This document shows positions 1-8,251 of a stretch of 17,935 bases of DNA, one piece after another. The DNA is from Fimenecus sp051881395 (GTDB lineage: Bacteria; Bacillota; Clostridia; Oscillospirales; Acutalibacteraceae): the NCBI GenBank assembly GCA_051881395.1, contig JBJEPU010000034.1, forward strand, positions 1-17,935, read 5' to 3'. The translations under genes were made by a program, and so were the position numbers. The first letter of the stretch is position 1. Each line of letters begins with the position of its first letter. Below the pieces are notes generated by a model. The model was not told the DNA's origin, searched no databases, and saw only the letters and a program-made list of their open reading frames with translations.

Positions 1-145
1 TAGGATTATAACATATCCGCGAAGCGCATTGTGCGAAGCGGGTATGTTACAATGTTCTCCGAAACATAGAAATCTATGATTTCGTTATGCTTCGCGAGGT
101 TATTATTTCATATTGCGTAGCAATATTTCCTTCGATAGGATATTC
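1..145. repeat. Cluster of small palindromic repeats with GCGAAGC-type loops
   Basis: Several hairpins lie back to back. A long imperfect one pairs 10-20 with 38-48 (11 pairs, one wobble) and encloses an inner stem CGCA/TGCG at 25-35. CATAG/CTATG pairs at 65-69 and 74-78. ATATTGC-GTA-GCAATAT is a perfect 7-bp stem at 110-126. No open frame of note crosses the stretch. Similar GAA-loop hairpins recur at 13659-13673 and 14253-14263, so this is a dispersed family. It may continue beyond the left edge of the window. Confidence 0.6.
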
Positions 146-159
146 CCGTCCCGTTCACC

Positions 160-197
160 AAAAAGAAAAGCCGCACGATAGTGCGGCTTTTCTTTTT
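160..197. terminator. Bidirectional intrinsic terminator
   Basis: A perfect 17-bp stem (160-176 with 181-197) with loop GATA carries A-rich and T-rich arms, giving a U-tract in either direction. It lies about 100 bases past the stop codon of the minus-strand gene 294-1592 and is the likely end of that transcript. Confidence 0.85.
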
Positions 198-293
198 GTA
201 TTTTTCATGCTTCATTTTTTATTATTCAATATTCATTGACTGCCGGTAAGGCGCTGTCTGCCCCCGCCGCATGGTTACCTGTGTCCCCAAGAT
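198..293. other. Short non-coding spacer with ATTCATT-type heptamers
   Basis: The stretch between the terminator and the stop codon of the acyltransferase-like gene holds no gene. Positions 221-239 carry the AT-rich motif ATTCAATATTCATTGA, which closely matches the repeats at 13680-13729. Confidence 0.4.
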
Positions 294-1592
294 TTAGGGT
301 AATTCAAGGGGAGCAAGGTTCTTTGTTTTATAGTTGCTGACACTGTAAGACAAATCCGCCTCGTTCAATGTGTCCAGAAAAGCATGGATATACTTGTCGG
401 TTTTAATAATTTGGTTAAAGGTAATATAGAACATATTTCCGATTGCATTGATCTCCACAAGGAGATTTCCGTACGCTATCGTATGCATGGACCTTACAAA
501 CTTGCTCATTGCGCCGAAATCCGTCTGCCCCACATAACTGACATTATATGTATCCTTGCAGCCTTTGGTAAATATACCTTCGTGGAGACAAAAATTTCTC
601 TTCTCGTCAATCGTTTTCAGCGAATCAATATTTTCATAGAATTGAAGCTTTTTTTTCATTTCGATAACGGAGTTTTCCGGCTGCGATTGCAGCATAATCA
701 TCCCTCTTGTAATTGTGCCGAGCTTGTCAACAGGCATATCGAGGTAATCACGCTTATATTGCGCGTGTAATGCTCTGTTTATCGAATGAAACGCATTGGG
801 GCAGTGAACGGCTGTTCTGAAATTACAGGCAATACCCGCAGAAAAAATATTTTCTTCCTGCGGACACAGCGGCGCAAGCGCTTTGAACATCAATACAGCG
901 ATAATTGCCGCAGGACTTGCATCATTCGAGTGTACATATTTCATAAGCTCTCTCTGTTTCATGCTTATGCAATAATATCCATCATCTTTAAAATTCGGGT
1001 TTTTCATGGCTTGTATGTAATCCGCCGCGGGGAAATAGCCCATTTTCGCGTCTTTATATAAGCTGAAATCCGATTGCGGCAGACGGCTGATTTCCGGAAA
1101 ATCAAATTCTCCGGGAACAAATGCCGAATCAGGAAGATGGATACCCTCGGCGCTGATCGGTTCACTGTGTGTTCGGATAAGATACTGATACAGGACAGAC
1201 TTGATAAAGGGGATATATCCCGCCGCATCGGTTATGCTGTGGCTGATGTTGAAGTACATGGTATCATCTTTGTAATCTATGTAATTGAGATGATAATTGA
1301 CTTCTTTGGAGCCAAGAGGCGTTGACGGTGTTTTTGTTTCCATAACGACAATGGGAAGCGGATTGGGTATAAAAGCGTAACTTCCGTTTTCAATTTTTAT
1401 CCGAACGGAAAAATAGGGATAGCGTTTAATTGCCTCGTTTACCGCCTCGCTAAGAATTTCTCCGTTGATGTCTTCGATTATTTCCAAGGCAAATCGAATG
1501 TTTGTGTTTGCTGACGCATTGGGTCTAACCTCATACAACAAATATGTATCCGGCTTCATCATTTCGGTCAATTCTGTTTCATGAAGTTTCAT
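294..1592 (-). CDS. Condensation/alcohol-acyltransferase-like protein
   Basis: This 432-residue soluble protein resembles the CoA-dependent acyltransferase superfamily (chloramphenicol acetyltransferase fold, which includes NRPS condensation domains, BAHD enzymes and alcohol acetyltransferases). The catalytic HxxxD motif appears as HSITDAAG with His118 and Asp122. A second family-like motif, DFGAM, lies near residue 360. No signal peptide, membrane segment, carrier domain or adenylation domain is visible, so it is a free-standing acyltransferase rather than part of an assembly line. The start is supported by AAAGGA upstream of the ATG. The gene stands alone between terminators and has its own promoter at 1915-1943. 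By eye its base composition is more AT-rich than that of the sugar genes, a possible sign of separate origin. Acyl donor and acceptor cannot be told from sequence. Family is fairly sure; function is not. Confidence 0.75.
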   Translation of the reverse strand: MKLHETELTEMMKPDTYLLYEVRPNASANTNIRFALEIIEDINGEILSEAVNEAIKRYPYFSVRIKIENGSYAFIPNPLPIVVMETKTPSTPLGSKEVNYHLNYIDYKDDTMYFNISHSITDAAGYIPFIKSVLYQYLIRTHSEPISAEGIHLPDSAFVPGEFDFPEISRLPQSDFSLYKDAKMGYFPAADYIQAMKNPNFKDDGYYCISMKQRELMKYVHSNDASPAAIIAVLMFKALAPLCPQEENIFSAGIACNFRTAVHCPNAFHSINRALHAQYKRDYLDMPVDKLGTITRGMIMLQSQPENSVIEMKKKLQFYENIDSLKTIDEKRNFCLHEGIFTKGCKDTYNVSYVGQTDFGAMSKFVRSMHTIAYGNLLVEINAIGNMFYITFNQIIKTDKYIHAFLDTLNEADLSYSVSNYKTKNLAPLELP

Positions 1593-1908
1593 ATGACAGG
1601 TATCCTTTCAATAATTAAACTGAAAATCGTCATCGGTAAAACTTTTATTACCGAGATAATCATATATCTCGTTGTTCACATATATCCATGTAGTTTCTAT
1701 TCCGCCTTGGCTGTTTGCATCAGAAAACTACCGTATTGCTGTAACATCGGTTCCGTATGGCTTGCCGTAACCGCCGTGCCCGTGCCTTTCAAGCGGCTTT
1801 TTGCAAATGCAAACATAAATTTCGGTTTCCCGTCCGGCGCAAAAAAGCACACGATTTGCGTGTTTGGGTTTTTGTTTTCTGTTTCATCGTGATACTATAT
1901 ATAATTTA
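1593..1908 (-). other. Long 5' leader of the acyltransferase-like gene
   Basis: If transcription starts just downstream of the promoter at 1915-1943, the mRNA has a leader of about 315 nt. On the minus strand it contains hairpins close to the gene, including GAGATA/TATCTC and CGGTAA/TTACCG separated by short loops, and a GC-richer middle part near 1720-1850. Short frames exist (for example a 32-codon one starting near 1888) but none has a Shine-Dalgarno site. I do not recognise a known riboswitch. It could be a regulatory leader or the remnant of a lost gene. Confidence 0.35.
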
Positions 1909-1914
1909 TACTCT

Positions 1915-1943
1915 ATTATAAAAGAAAATCTTCTCAAAATCAA
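1915..1943 (-). promoter_or_regulatory. SigA-type promoter for the acyltransferase-like gene
   Basis: Read on the minus strand, TTGATT (1938-1943) is followed after exactly 17 bases by a perfect TATAAT (1915-1920). The predicted start is near 1908, far upstream of the ATG at 1592. Confidence 0.7.
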
Positions 1944-2046
1944 CGAAATTTATCGTTTTATTCGTGTTTTCCGTTTTTCGCCGTATAAAGAAGCAGTCGT
2001 ACCGAAAACGAACTGCGCGAAATTGGATCTGTCAAATAAAGAAACG

Positions 2047-2078
2047 AAAAAAGGGTTGCAGTCTTACAACCCTTTTTT
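2047..2078. terminator. Bidirectional intrinsic terminator
   Basis: AAAAAAGGGTTG (2047-2058) pairs perfectly with CAACCCTTTTTT (2067-2078) around an 8-base loop. It lies 15 bases past the stop of the nucleotidyltransferase gene (minus strand), and it insulates that gene from the acyltransferase promoter. Confidence 0.85.
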
Positions 2079-2092
2079 ATGCCTTTTAAATG

Positions 2093-2986
2093 TTAATTTG
2101 TCATTCTGTACTGCTCGTCAATTTCACACAATTCATCGAAGGAGTCAATTTCCATCGTATCACGGAAAGAGCATTCGCGCACATGAATATTTGCCTTATC
2201 TACATAGAAATGGCACAGCACATCGTCCCAAAAATGGTCTTTGCCGCCGAGCATTTTGTTAAATACCTCATCGACATATTTTTCAAACAGCGCACCGGTC
2301 GCTTTGTCATAATAAGAAATGCCGAACATATGGTGGCAGTTTTTGCCGGGTTTGTGTAAGTCCGTAATTCTTAAATTTGCATCGGTTTCAAAGCACCAAT
2401 CTGGGGTTTCCTCACAAGGTACGCCGAGGTAATTGCTTTCGTACTGATATTTTGTAATCAAATCGCTGTTTACAAGATAAATATCCGATTCAAAAATATA
2501 CGACCCGCCGATTAAATCCTTGACAAGATACGCAGATGAAATATTGTTGTAATCCCGATAATGCGGATTGTCCACAAACCGAATATTCGGGTATTTGTCC
2601 GTCAACTGATTAAAGCATTCACCGAGATACCCGCGCACAACGATGATTTCCTCTACCCCTGCCGCAATGCAGGCGTCAATCAGCGTGTCGATAATGCGCA
2701 CCCCGTTCACGCGCACCAAAGGCTTCGGGCAGGACAGCGTAATCGGCATCATCCGCGAGCCCATGCCTGCCGCAATAAAAATGGCGCGTTTTACACGGTA
2801 GGGTTCTAACGCTTCCAAGCCGGTTTCGGTCACCGAGCCGCCTTTGACCCAGCCGCAATTTTGCAATTCGTCAAGCACGGCGGAACAGGTATCAAGCGAT
2901 AATCCCGTGGTTTTTGCGAGGTCTTTCGGCGGCAGCTTGCCGCGTTTTTCCAATGCGGTCAGCACCGCAAACTGTTCTTTCTGCAT
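2093..2986 (-). CDS. Winged-helix–LicC-like nucleotidyltransferase fusion (phosphocholine cytidylyltransferase family)
   Basis: The first 60 or so of 297 residues form a helix-turn-helix/winged-helix domain of MarR-like pattern (DLAKTTGLSLDTCSAVLDEL, ending in TETG). Residues 67-297 are an NTP-transferase domain. It has the nucleotide loop AAGMGSRM (72-79), PKPL with Lys88, NNISS (147-151), the metal-binding Asp168 in ESDIY, and EIDSFDEL with Asp281. LicC-type enzymes of this family join CTP to phosphocholine to make CDP-choline for decorating surface glycans; other sugar or polyol phosphates are possible. The usual partners (choline kinase LicA, transporter LicB, transferase LicD) are absent here. 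The start is supported by GGAGA seven bases upstream. Its own promoter lies at 3018-3047. The nucleotidyltransferase family is clear; the substrate and the role of the N-terminal domain are inferred. Confidence 0.82.
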   Translation of the reverse strand: MQKEQFAVLTALEKRGKLPPKDLAKTTGLSLDTCSAVLDELQNCGWVKGGSVTETGLEALEPYRVKRAIFIAAGMGSRMMPITLSCPKPLVRVNGVRIIDTLIDACIAAGVEEIIVVRGYLGECFNQLTDKYPNIRFVDNPHYRDYNNISSAYLVKDLIGGSYIFESDIYLVNSDLITKYQYESNYLGVPCEETPDWCFETDANLRITDLHKPGKNCHHMFGISYYDKATGALFEKYVDEVFNKMLGGKDHFWDDVLCHFYVDKANIHVRECSFRDTMEIDSFDELCEIDEQYRMTN

Positions 2987-3017
2987 GGTAAATTCTCCGA
3001 GAAGTTTATTTTTCTTA

Positions 3018-3047
3018 ATATTACAATATTTTTATGCCGTCTGTCAA
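3018..3047 (-). promoter_or_regulatory. Promoter for the nucleotidyltransferase gene
   Basis: On the minus strand a perfect TTGACA (3042-3047) is followed after 18 bases by TAATAT (3018-3023), about 30 bases before the start codon at 2986. It is divergent from the esterase operon promoter. Confidence 0.6.
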
Positions 3048-3119
3048 TATCGGCGTATATGTGTGCGTTTTCGGCGGAATTTTCAACAGAACGCGTGTCA
3101 AACGCCGAACAACTCCTGG

Positions 3120-3148
3120 TTGATTTTACAATCATTTTTTGTTACACT
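3120..3148 (+). promoter_or_regulatory. Probable promoter of the esterase–GH31–symporter–GH43 operon
   Basis: TTGATT (3120-3125) and TACACT (3143-3148) are separated by 17 bases, about 40 bases before the esterase ATG. The -10 matches the consensus at four of six bases, so this is a moderate call. An inverted repeat overlaps the predicted start site. Confidence 0.45.
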
Positions 3149-3170
3149 TAACTCAACACAATATTGTAAC
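3141..3170. promoter_or_regulatory. Possible operator: GTTACA/TGTAAC inverted repeat
   Basis: GTTACA (3141-3146) and TGTAAC (3165-3170) form a 6-bp inverted repeat centred near 3155, at the predicted transcription start of the glycan operon. A repressor could bind here. No regulator gene is linked and only one copy is seen, so this is weak. Confidence 0.25.
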
Positions 3171-3188
3171 GGCATCGGGGGTTGTGTA

Positions 3189-4529
3189 ATGGAAAAATAC
3201 TTGGAAACCAAAACACCCTTGGGGGTTATCAAGGGGCTTGAAACCGAACGGTGTATAGAATACCGCGGCGTGCGGTATGCACACGCTAAAAGGTACGAAT
3301 ACCCCGTGCAGGAAAAGAATTGGGACGGCGTGTATGACGCCACCGCATACAAGGCTTGCTGTTATCAGCACCGCGCGTTTGAGGACGACGCCAAGGTCAA
3401 TCCCTTTTACCACAAGGAATTTCGGAAAGGGCTTTCGTTTACATACAGTGAGGACTGCTTTTTTCTCAATATCTGGACGCCGAAAAACGCCGAAAACTGC
3501 CCGGTTTTAATCTATATTCACGGCGGCAGCTTTACGGGCGGCAGTGCGGACGAGGGGCACATCAGCGGCGCGCGGTTTGCCGAAAAGGGCATCATCACCG
3601 TGGCAATGAATTACCGCCTTGGGCCTTACGGCTTTTGTGCACACAAGGATTTAAAAAATGAAAACGGCTACCTTGCCAATTTCGGGCTGTATGACCAAAC
3701 CGTTGCCATTCAGTGGGTGCTCGACAATATTGCCGCATTCGGCGGCAACCCCAATAAAATCACCTTGATGGGGCAGAGCGCAGGCGCGATGAGCGTGGAT
3801 ATTCACTTGAACAATCCGCAGTTAAAAGGCAAAATCGCAGGCGTAATTCTGCAAAGCGGCGCGGGGTTACAACGGTGCATTTTGAAACCGTTGCAAATTG
3901 CGAAAATTACCCCGTTTTGGGATAAAATTGCGAAAAACGCAGGCGTAAATTCCATGGAGGAATTAAAAACCGTGGACGCAAAAGTCCTGTATTATGCTTG
4001 GCGCAAAGCGTGTCAGGAAACCAAGGTCAGTATGCCGTATACGTTTCCCGTGTATGACGGCCAACTCCTTTGTGCGGAAACATTCAACTTAAAATCCGTG
4101 CCCGAAGTGCCGCAAATTGTCGGCTCTACCTGCACGGATATGATTCCCATTGTGCTCGAAGGCGTGATGAAAAAATGGGGCAAATTTATGCAGAACCACC
4201 GCACAGCGCCTTGCTATATTTATAACTTTAACCGCTTTTTGCCCGGTGACGATATGGGGGCGTGGCATTCGGCGGATTTGCTGTATGCTTTTTCCACGCT
4301 GGATTTTAACTGGCGGCCCTTTGCGGAGATTGACTATCAAATTTCGGAACAACTTTCCGACGCCATATGCGCCTTTGTAAAAAGCGGCAATCCCAATTGT
4401 CCGTCTTTGCCTGCGTGGACACCGCATTACAAAACACCGATGTCTTTCTGCGAAAATTCCGCGTGCGCGCCTTGGAAAACCAAAGATAATCTGAAATTTA
4501 CCATCACGGGAAAAGGGAAGACGGTATAA
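3189..4529 (+). CDS. Type-B carboxylesterase, cytoplasmic
   Basis: A 446-residue alpha/beta-hydrolase of the carboxylesterase type B family. Visible motifs are the SEDCFFLNIWTP signature (87-98), the oxyanion-hole HGGSF (111-115), the nucleophile elbow GQSAGA with Ser197, and a likely catalytic His360 in GAWHSAD. The acid is probably around Asp317 in GSTCTD, where most relatives have Glu or Asp. There is no signal peptide. The frame stays open upstream, but the ATG at 3189 is chosen because GGGGG lies seven bases before it and family similarity begins there. It is the first gene of the operon and its stop overlaps the GH31 start. Inferred role: removing acetyl or other ester groups from imported oligosaccharides. 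The actual ester is unknown. Confidence 0.85.
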   Translation: MEKYLETKTPLGVIKGLETERCIEYRGVRYAHAKRYEYPVQEKNWDGVYDATAYKACCYQHRAFEDDAKVNPFYHKEFRKGLSFTYSEDCFFLNIWTPKNAENCPVLIYIHGGSFTGGSADEGHISGARFAEKGIITVAMNYRLGPYGFCAHKDLKNENGYLANFGLYDQTVAIQWVLDNIAAFGGNPNKITLMGQSAGAMSVDIHLNNPQLKGKIAGVILQSGAGLQRCILKPLQIAKITPFWDKIAKNAGVNSMEELKTVDAKVLYYAWRKACQETKVSMPYTFPVYDGQLLCAETFNLKSVPEVPQIVGSTCTDMIPIVLEGVMKKWGKFMQNHRTAPCYIYNFNRFLPGDDMGAWHSADLLYAFSTLDFNWRPFAEIDYQISEQLSDAICAFVKSGNPNCPSLPAWTPHYKTPMSFCENSACAPWKTKDNLKFTITGKGKTV

Positions 4530-6814
4530 TGGGAAAGTTTCACTACAATTTCAGCCTTTCAAGTGCAACAGACACGGCTCGTATCTATGAAAGCGAGGGT
4601 AACACCGTTCGGCTTGATTTTGTAAGCGGCAGTTGTCTGCGCGTGGCCGTATATAAAAATCAAAATACGATGTTGCCGACATTTTCGGTCAATCCCGACA
4701 GTGAATTCCGCACAGCGGGGCGAGACCGTTTGAGCACAGAGGGATTTGCCCTTTGCCAGCCGCAAATATCCGTCAGCGAAGACGAAGAAAAAATCACCTT
4801 GCCCTGCGGTGTGGAGATTGTAATAAACCGAAAAAACTTTCTTTTGGCATACCGCAAAAACGGGGAAATCCTCTTTTCTGACCGCGCGCCGCTTGCCTAT
4901 AATTTCGGCGGCGAATTCGGCAAAGAAACCTATCATTATATCACCCGCAAAAACGGCGAACACATTTTCGGACTCGGCGACAAGGGCGGGCGCTTAGATA
5001 AAGCGGGCAGAGCCTTTCGCATAGAAACCTGTGACTGTATGGGCTATGATGCCGCCGAGAGCGACCCGCTTTACAAACACATTCCGTTTTATATTTGCGA
5101 AAACGATGTGGGTTGTTACGGCATTTTTTACGATACTGCCGACACCTCGTATATGGATTTCGGTAAGGAAATCAATAACTATTATCCGCCGTACAAATAC
5201 TTTAAAACCGAAGACGATTGCCTTGTGTATTATGTGTTTTTCGGCACGAAACTTTCGGTTTTACAGCAGTTCTGTTCCCTTTGCGGCAAGCAGGCGTTCC
5301 CCCCGAAATGGAGTTTTGATTACTGCGGCAGTACCATGGCGTATACCGACGCGCCCGACTCCGAAACGCAAATGAACGGCTTTTTGCAAAAATTAGAAGA
5401 ATACGATTTGTCCTGCAAAGGATTTTATCTATCTTCCGGCTACACTTCCATCGGGGAACGGCGGTATGTGTTTCATTGGAATACCGACAAATTCCCGAAT
5501 CCCGAAGCGTTTATAAAGAAATTTTCCGATAACGGCATTCAAATTATCCCAAATATTAAGCCTGCATTTTTAGACAGCCACCCGCTGTATCAGGAAATCG
5601 CCGAAAAAGGGTATTTTGTGAAAAATCCCGACGGCACGCCTTTTGTGACCGAGTTTTGGGACGGCTTGGGCAGTTATTTGGACTTCACAAACACGCAAGC
5701 GTTTGACTATTGGGCGCAAAAAGTCACCGAAACCTTACTGGTTTTAGGCATTGTCGCCACTTGGAATGACAATAACGAGTTTGATATTCGGGACTGCGAT
5801 GCCGTTGCCTGCGGGTTCGGCGGCGAAAAGGTACAGGCAAGCCGTATTCGCCCCATACTCACTTATTTAATGGTTGCCGCGTCTTACAGCGCGCAAATCC
5901 AAAAAAATCCGAATATAAGACCGTTCCTTTCCACCCGAAGCGGCAATATTGCCGTGCGGCGTTTGGCGCAGACCTGGTCAGGGGATAACCGCACCGATTT
6001 TTCGGATTTACGGTATTGCCACAACATCGGGCTGATCTTATCTATGTCAGGGTTGTATTTTTATGGGCACGATTTAGGCGGCTTTCACGGGGATATGCCC
6101 TCTCGCGAACTGCTTTTGCGGTGGTTACAGCACGGCATTTTCGAGCCGCGCTTTACCGTGCACAGTTGGAATGCGGACGGCTCGGCTACGATGCCTTGGA
6201 GTTATCCCGACTGTATCCCCGCCGTGCAAGCGCTGTTTTATCAGCGCAAACAACTGATGCCGTATCTCTATTCCTGTGCGTACAACGCCGTGGAAAAGGA
6301 AATCCCAATGAATGCGCCGCCGCTTTTGTATTATGATGACAAAGAACTTTACAAACAAAATGACGGTATGCTTGTGGGCCAAGATTTATTGGTTTACTTC
6401 GCCTTTGACGAGGGGCAAACAGATGTCACCGCCTATTTGCCGAAAGGGGAAGATTGGTACTTGGACGGCAAAGTGTATGCGGGCGGGCAAAGCGTTTCGC
6501 TGACGATTTTGCCAAACGCAAAAATGCCGTATTTCGTGCGGTGCGGGAGTATTCTTCCCACCGACGAGGGCGAAATGGTCTTTACCGTTTATCCCGTCAA
6601 AAACGGCGAATTTACAAGTGAATTTTTCACCGATGACGGCGAGACTTTCGCTTATCAGAACAACAACTGCGTGCATCTGTATTTTACGGTGCAGTGCACG
6701 GAAAACTCTGTTTCGGTGTCCTATAAAAATACAGGGGATATGCCCTTTGTGCCCTGTATTCGTCTTTGCGAAGGCGACAGCAGAACGCTTACGGTAATGA
6801 AGGAGGAAACATAA
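4529..6814 (+). CDS. Glycoside hydrolase family 31 alpha-glycosidase, cytoplasmic
   Basis: A 761-residue GH31 enzyme: an N-terminal beta-sandwich (about 1-240), a catalytic barrel (about 255-580), then C-terminal beta domains. The family nucleophile is Asp414 in WNDNNE (most relatives have WxDMNE). The acid/base is Asp486 in WSGDN, preceded by Arg470-Ser471, and HDLGGF (514-519) follows. GH31 enzymes are retaining alpha-glucosidases, alpha-xylosidases, alpha-galactosidases and relatives. I cannot fix the subfamily by eye. No signal peptide is present, so it should act on imported sugars. The ATG overlaps the esterase stop by one base (TAATG) with GGGAAG upstream, which implies translational coupling. 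The next gene begins in the same way. Family confidence is high; specificity is open. Confidence 0.92.
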   Translation: MGKFHYNFSLSSATDTARIYESEGNTVRLDFVSGSCLRVAVYKNQNTMLPTFSVNPDSEFRTAGRDRLSTEGFALCQPQISVSEDEEKITLPCGVEIVINRKNFLLAYRKNGEILFSDRAPLAYNFGGEFGKETYHYITRKNGEHIFGLGDKGGRLDKAGRAFRIETCDCMGYDAAESDPLYKHIPFYICENDVGCYGIFYDTADTSYMDFGKEINNYYPPYKYFKTEDDCLVYYVFFGTKLSVLQQFCSLCGKQAFPPKWSFDYCGSTMAYTDAPDSETQMNGFLQKLEEYDLSCKGFYLSSGYTSIGERRYVFHWNTDKFPNPEAFIKKFSDNGIQIIPNIKPAFLDSHPLYQEIAEKGYFVKNPDGTPFVTEFWDGLGSYLDFTNTQAFDYWAQKVTETLLVLGIVATWNDNNEFDIRDCDAVACGFGGEKVQASRIRPILTYLMVAASYSAQIQKNPNIRPFLSTRSGNIAVRRLAQTWSGDNRTDFSDLRYCHNIGLILSMSGLYFYGHDLGGFHGDMPSRELLLRWLQHGIFEPRFTVHSWNADGSATMPWSYPDCIPAVQALFYQRKQLMPYLYSCAYNAVEKEIPMNAPPLLYYDDKELYKQNDGMLVGQDLLVYFAFDEGQTDVTAYLPKGEDWYLDGKVYAGGQSVSLTILPNAKMPYFVRCGSILPTDEGEMVFTVYPVKNGEFTSEFFTDDGETFAYQNNNCVHLYFTVQCTENSVSVSYKNTGDMPFVPCIRLCEGDSRTLTVMKEET

Positions 6815-8232
6815 TGGAAAAAGCACAGCAAACCCACGGCATAAAGGCAGTGGACCGATTTGGCTATGCCCTCGGCGATATGGGCGGCATTTTGACATTT
6901 TCGTTGGTCAATTCCTTTTTGACCATGTTTTACACCGATGTTTTGGGGCTTGCCACCGCCTCTATCACGGTGCTGATGCTCGTGGCGCGTATTTGGGACG
7001 CGGTCAACGACCCGATGTGGGGTGCGTTTATTGACTCCCGCCGCCCCACAAAGCACGGCAGATTTCGCCCGTATATCCTCGCGGCGTCCGTGCCGCTGGC
7101 AATTTCGGCATTTTTAATGTTCTTTAAACTGCCGGGACTTACCGAAAAGCAGTATTTGATTTATGCCTACATCACCTACATTTTCTACGGGATGATGTAT
7201 ACAGGCGTCAACATTCCCTATGGCTCGTTGGCTTCCGTCATTACTGATGACGAAATCGAGCGTTCGTCACTTTCTATGTGGCGTTCGGTTGGCGCAGGTG
7301 TGGGCGGACTTCCTGCGCAAATTCTGTTGCCGCTTCTTGTGTATACCACCGTTGCGAGTGCGGACGGCGGCACGGTGAAAGTACTCGACGGCGGCAAATT
7401 GAGTATCGCCGTCGGTTGCCTTTCCGTTTTAACGCTCATCACATTTTTTGCGCATTTTAAACTGACCAAAGAGCGTGTGACTGTTTCGGCAAAGCAAACG
7501 GAAAGTAAATACAATCTGTTCAAAAGTATGCGCTTACTGCTTCGCAACAAGCCGTTTTTGGCGCTTTGCGGCGTGTCCATGCTTTTGATTTGCTTCCAAA
7601 TGTATACCCAAACGGTATATAACTACCTGTTTAAGAATTTCTATGAAAAGCCCGGTCTTTACAGCATTGTCACCATTTGCACTTATCTGCCGATGGCGAT
7701 GTTCTTGCCTGTAATGGGGAAACTGATTCGCAAATTCGGCAAAAAAGAGATTTGCGCCGTCGGTATCGGCTTTGCGGCGGTTGTCAATATTGTGATGTAC
7801 CTTTTGGGCTTCACCGCCCTTTCGCAAAATCCCTATCTGTTCCTTGTTATGACCTTCCTTTCGGGCGCAGGGCAGACTTTCTTGGTGCTTGAAATTTGGG
7901 CAATGGTGATGGATGTTATCGACTACCACGAACTGCTTTCGGGCAGACGGGAGGAAAGCACTGCTTACTCGTTCTATTCCTTTGCGAGAAAACTTGGACA
8001 GACCGCCGCAGGCGCAGGTGTTCCCGCCATTCTCGGCATCATCGGCTATGACGGTAAACTGGCACAGCAACCCGCCGCAGTGGTGGAAAAACTCTACGGC
8101 ATTGCCACCTTGGTGCCCGCCATCATTTTAACCGTATTGTTCGTGCTTCTTTTCTTCGGCTATAAACTGTCGAAAAAAGAACTTGAAAAACTGCACACGG
8201 CGCTTGAAAGTTCCCGCGAAAGTGAAAAATAA
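6814..8232 (+). CDS. GPH-family sugar:cation symporter (first copy)
   Basis: A 472-residue membrane protein with about 12 hydrophobic segments, of the glycoside-pentoside-hexuronide:cation symporter family in the major facilitator superfamily. Family marks are DRFGYALGDMGG near the N-terminus, ARIWDAVNDPMWGAFIDS with a following GRFRPY in the first half, and GRREESTAYSFYSFARKLG in the second half. The family imports di- and oligosaccharides or glycosides together with a proton or sodium. The ATG at 6814 is chosen over an upstream in-frame ATG because AAGGAGG sits eight bases before it and it forms a TAATG overlap with the GH31 stop. Position among the hydrolases suggests it brings in the GH31/GH3 substrate. 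It differs clearly from the second symporter at 9405, so the two may carry different sugars. Confidence 0.92.
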   Translation: MEKAQQTHGIKAVDRFGYALGDMGGILTFSLVNSFLTMFYTDVLGLATASITVLMLVARIWDAVNDPMWGAFIDSRRPTKHGRFRPYILAASVPLAISAFLMFFKLPGLTEKQYLIYAYITYIFYGMMYTGVNIPYGSLASVITDDEIERSSLSMWRSVGAGVGGLPAQILLPLLVYTTVASADGGTVKVLDGGKLSIAVGCLSVLTLITFFAHFKLTKERVTVSAKQTESKYNLFKSMRLLLRNKPFLALCGVSMLLICFQMYTQTVYNYLFKNFYEKPGLYSIVTICTYLPMAMFLPVMGKLIRKFGKKEICAVGIGFAAVVNIVMYLLGFTALSQNPYLFLVMTFLSGAGQTFLVLEIWAMVMDVIDYHELLSGRREESTAYSFYSFARKLGQTAAGAGVPAILGIIGYDGKLAQQPAAVVEKLYGIATLVPAIILTVLFVLLFFGYKLSKKELEKLHTALESSRESEK

Positions 8233-8251
8233 TTCCGTTAGGAGCATTCTT

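Noticed and set aside
1581..2262. Overlapping plus-strand reading frames of 103 and 132 codons
   Set aside because: They run through a promoter, a terminator and the antisense of real genes, lack Shine-Dalgarno sites and have no recognisable motif.
2844..3188. In-frame upstream extension of the esterase by 115 codons
   Set aside because: The extension overlaps the divergent nucleotidyltransferase gene and both promoters, has no family similarity, and a better ATG with GGGGG upstream exists at 3189.
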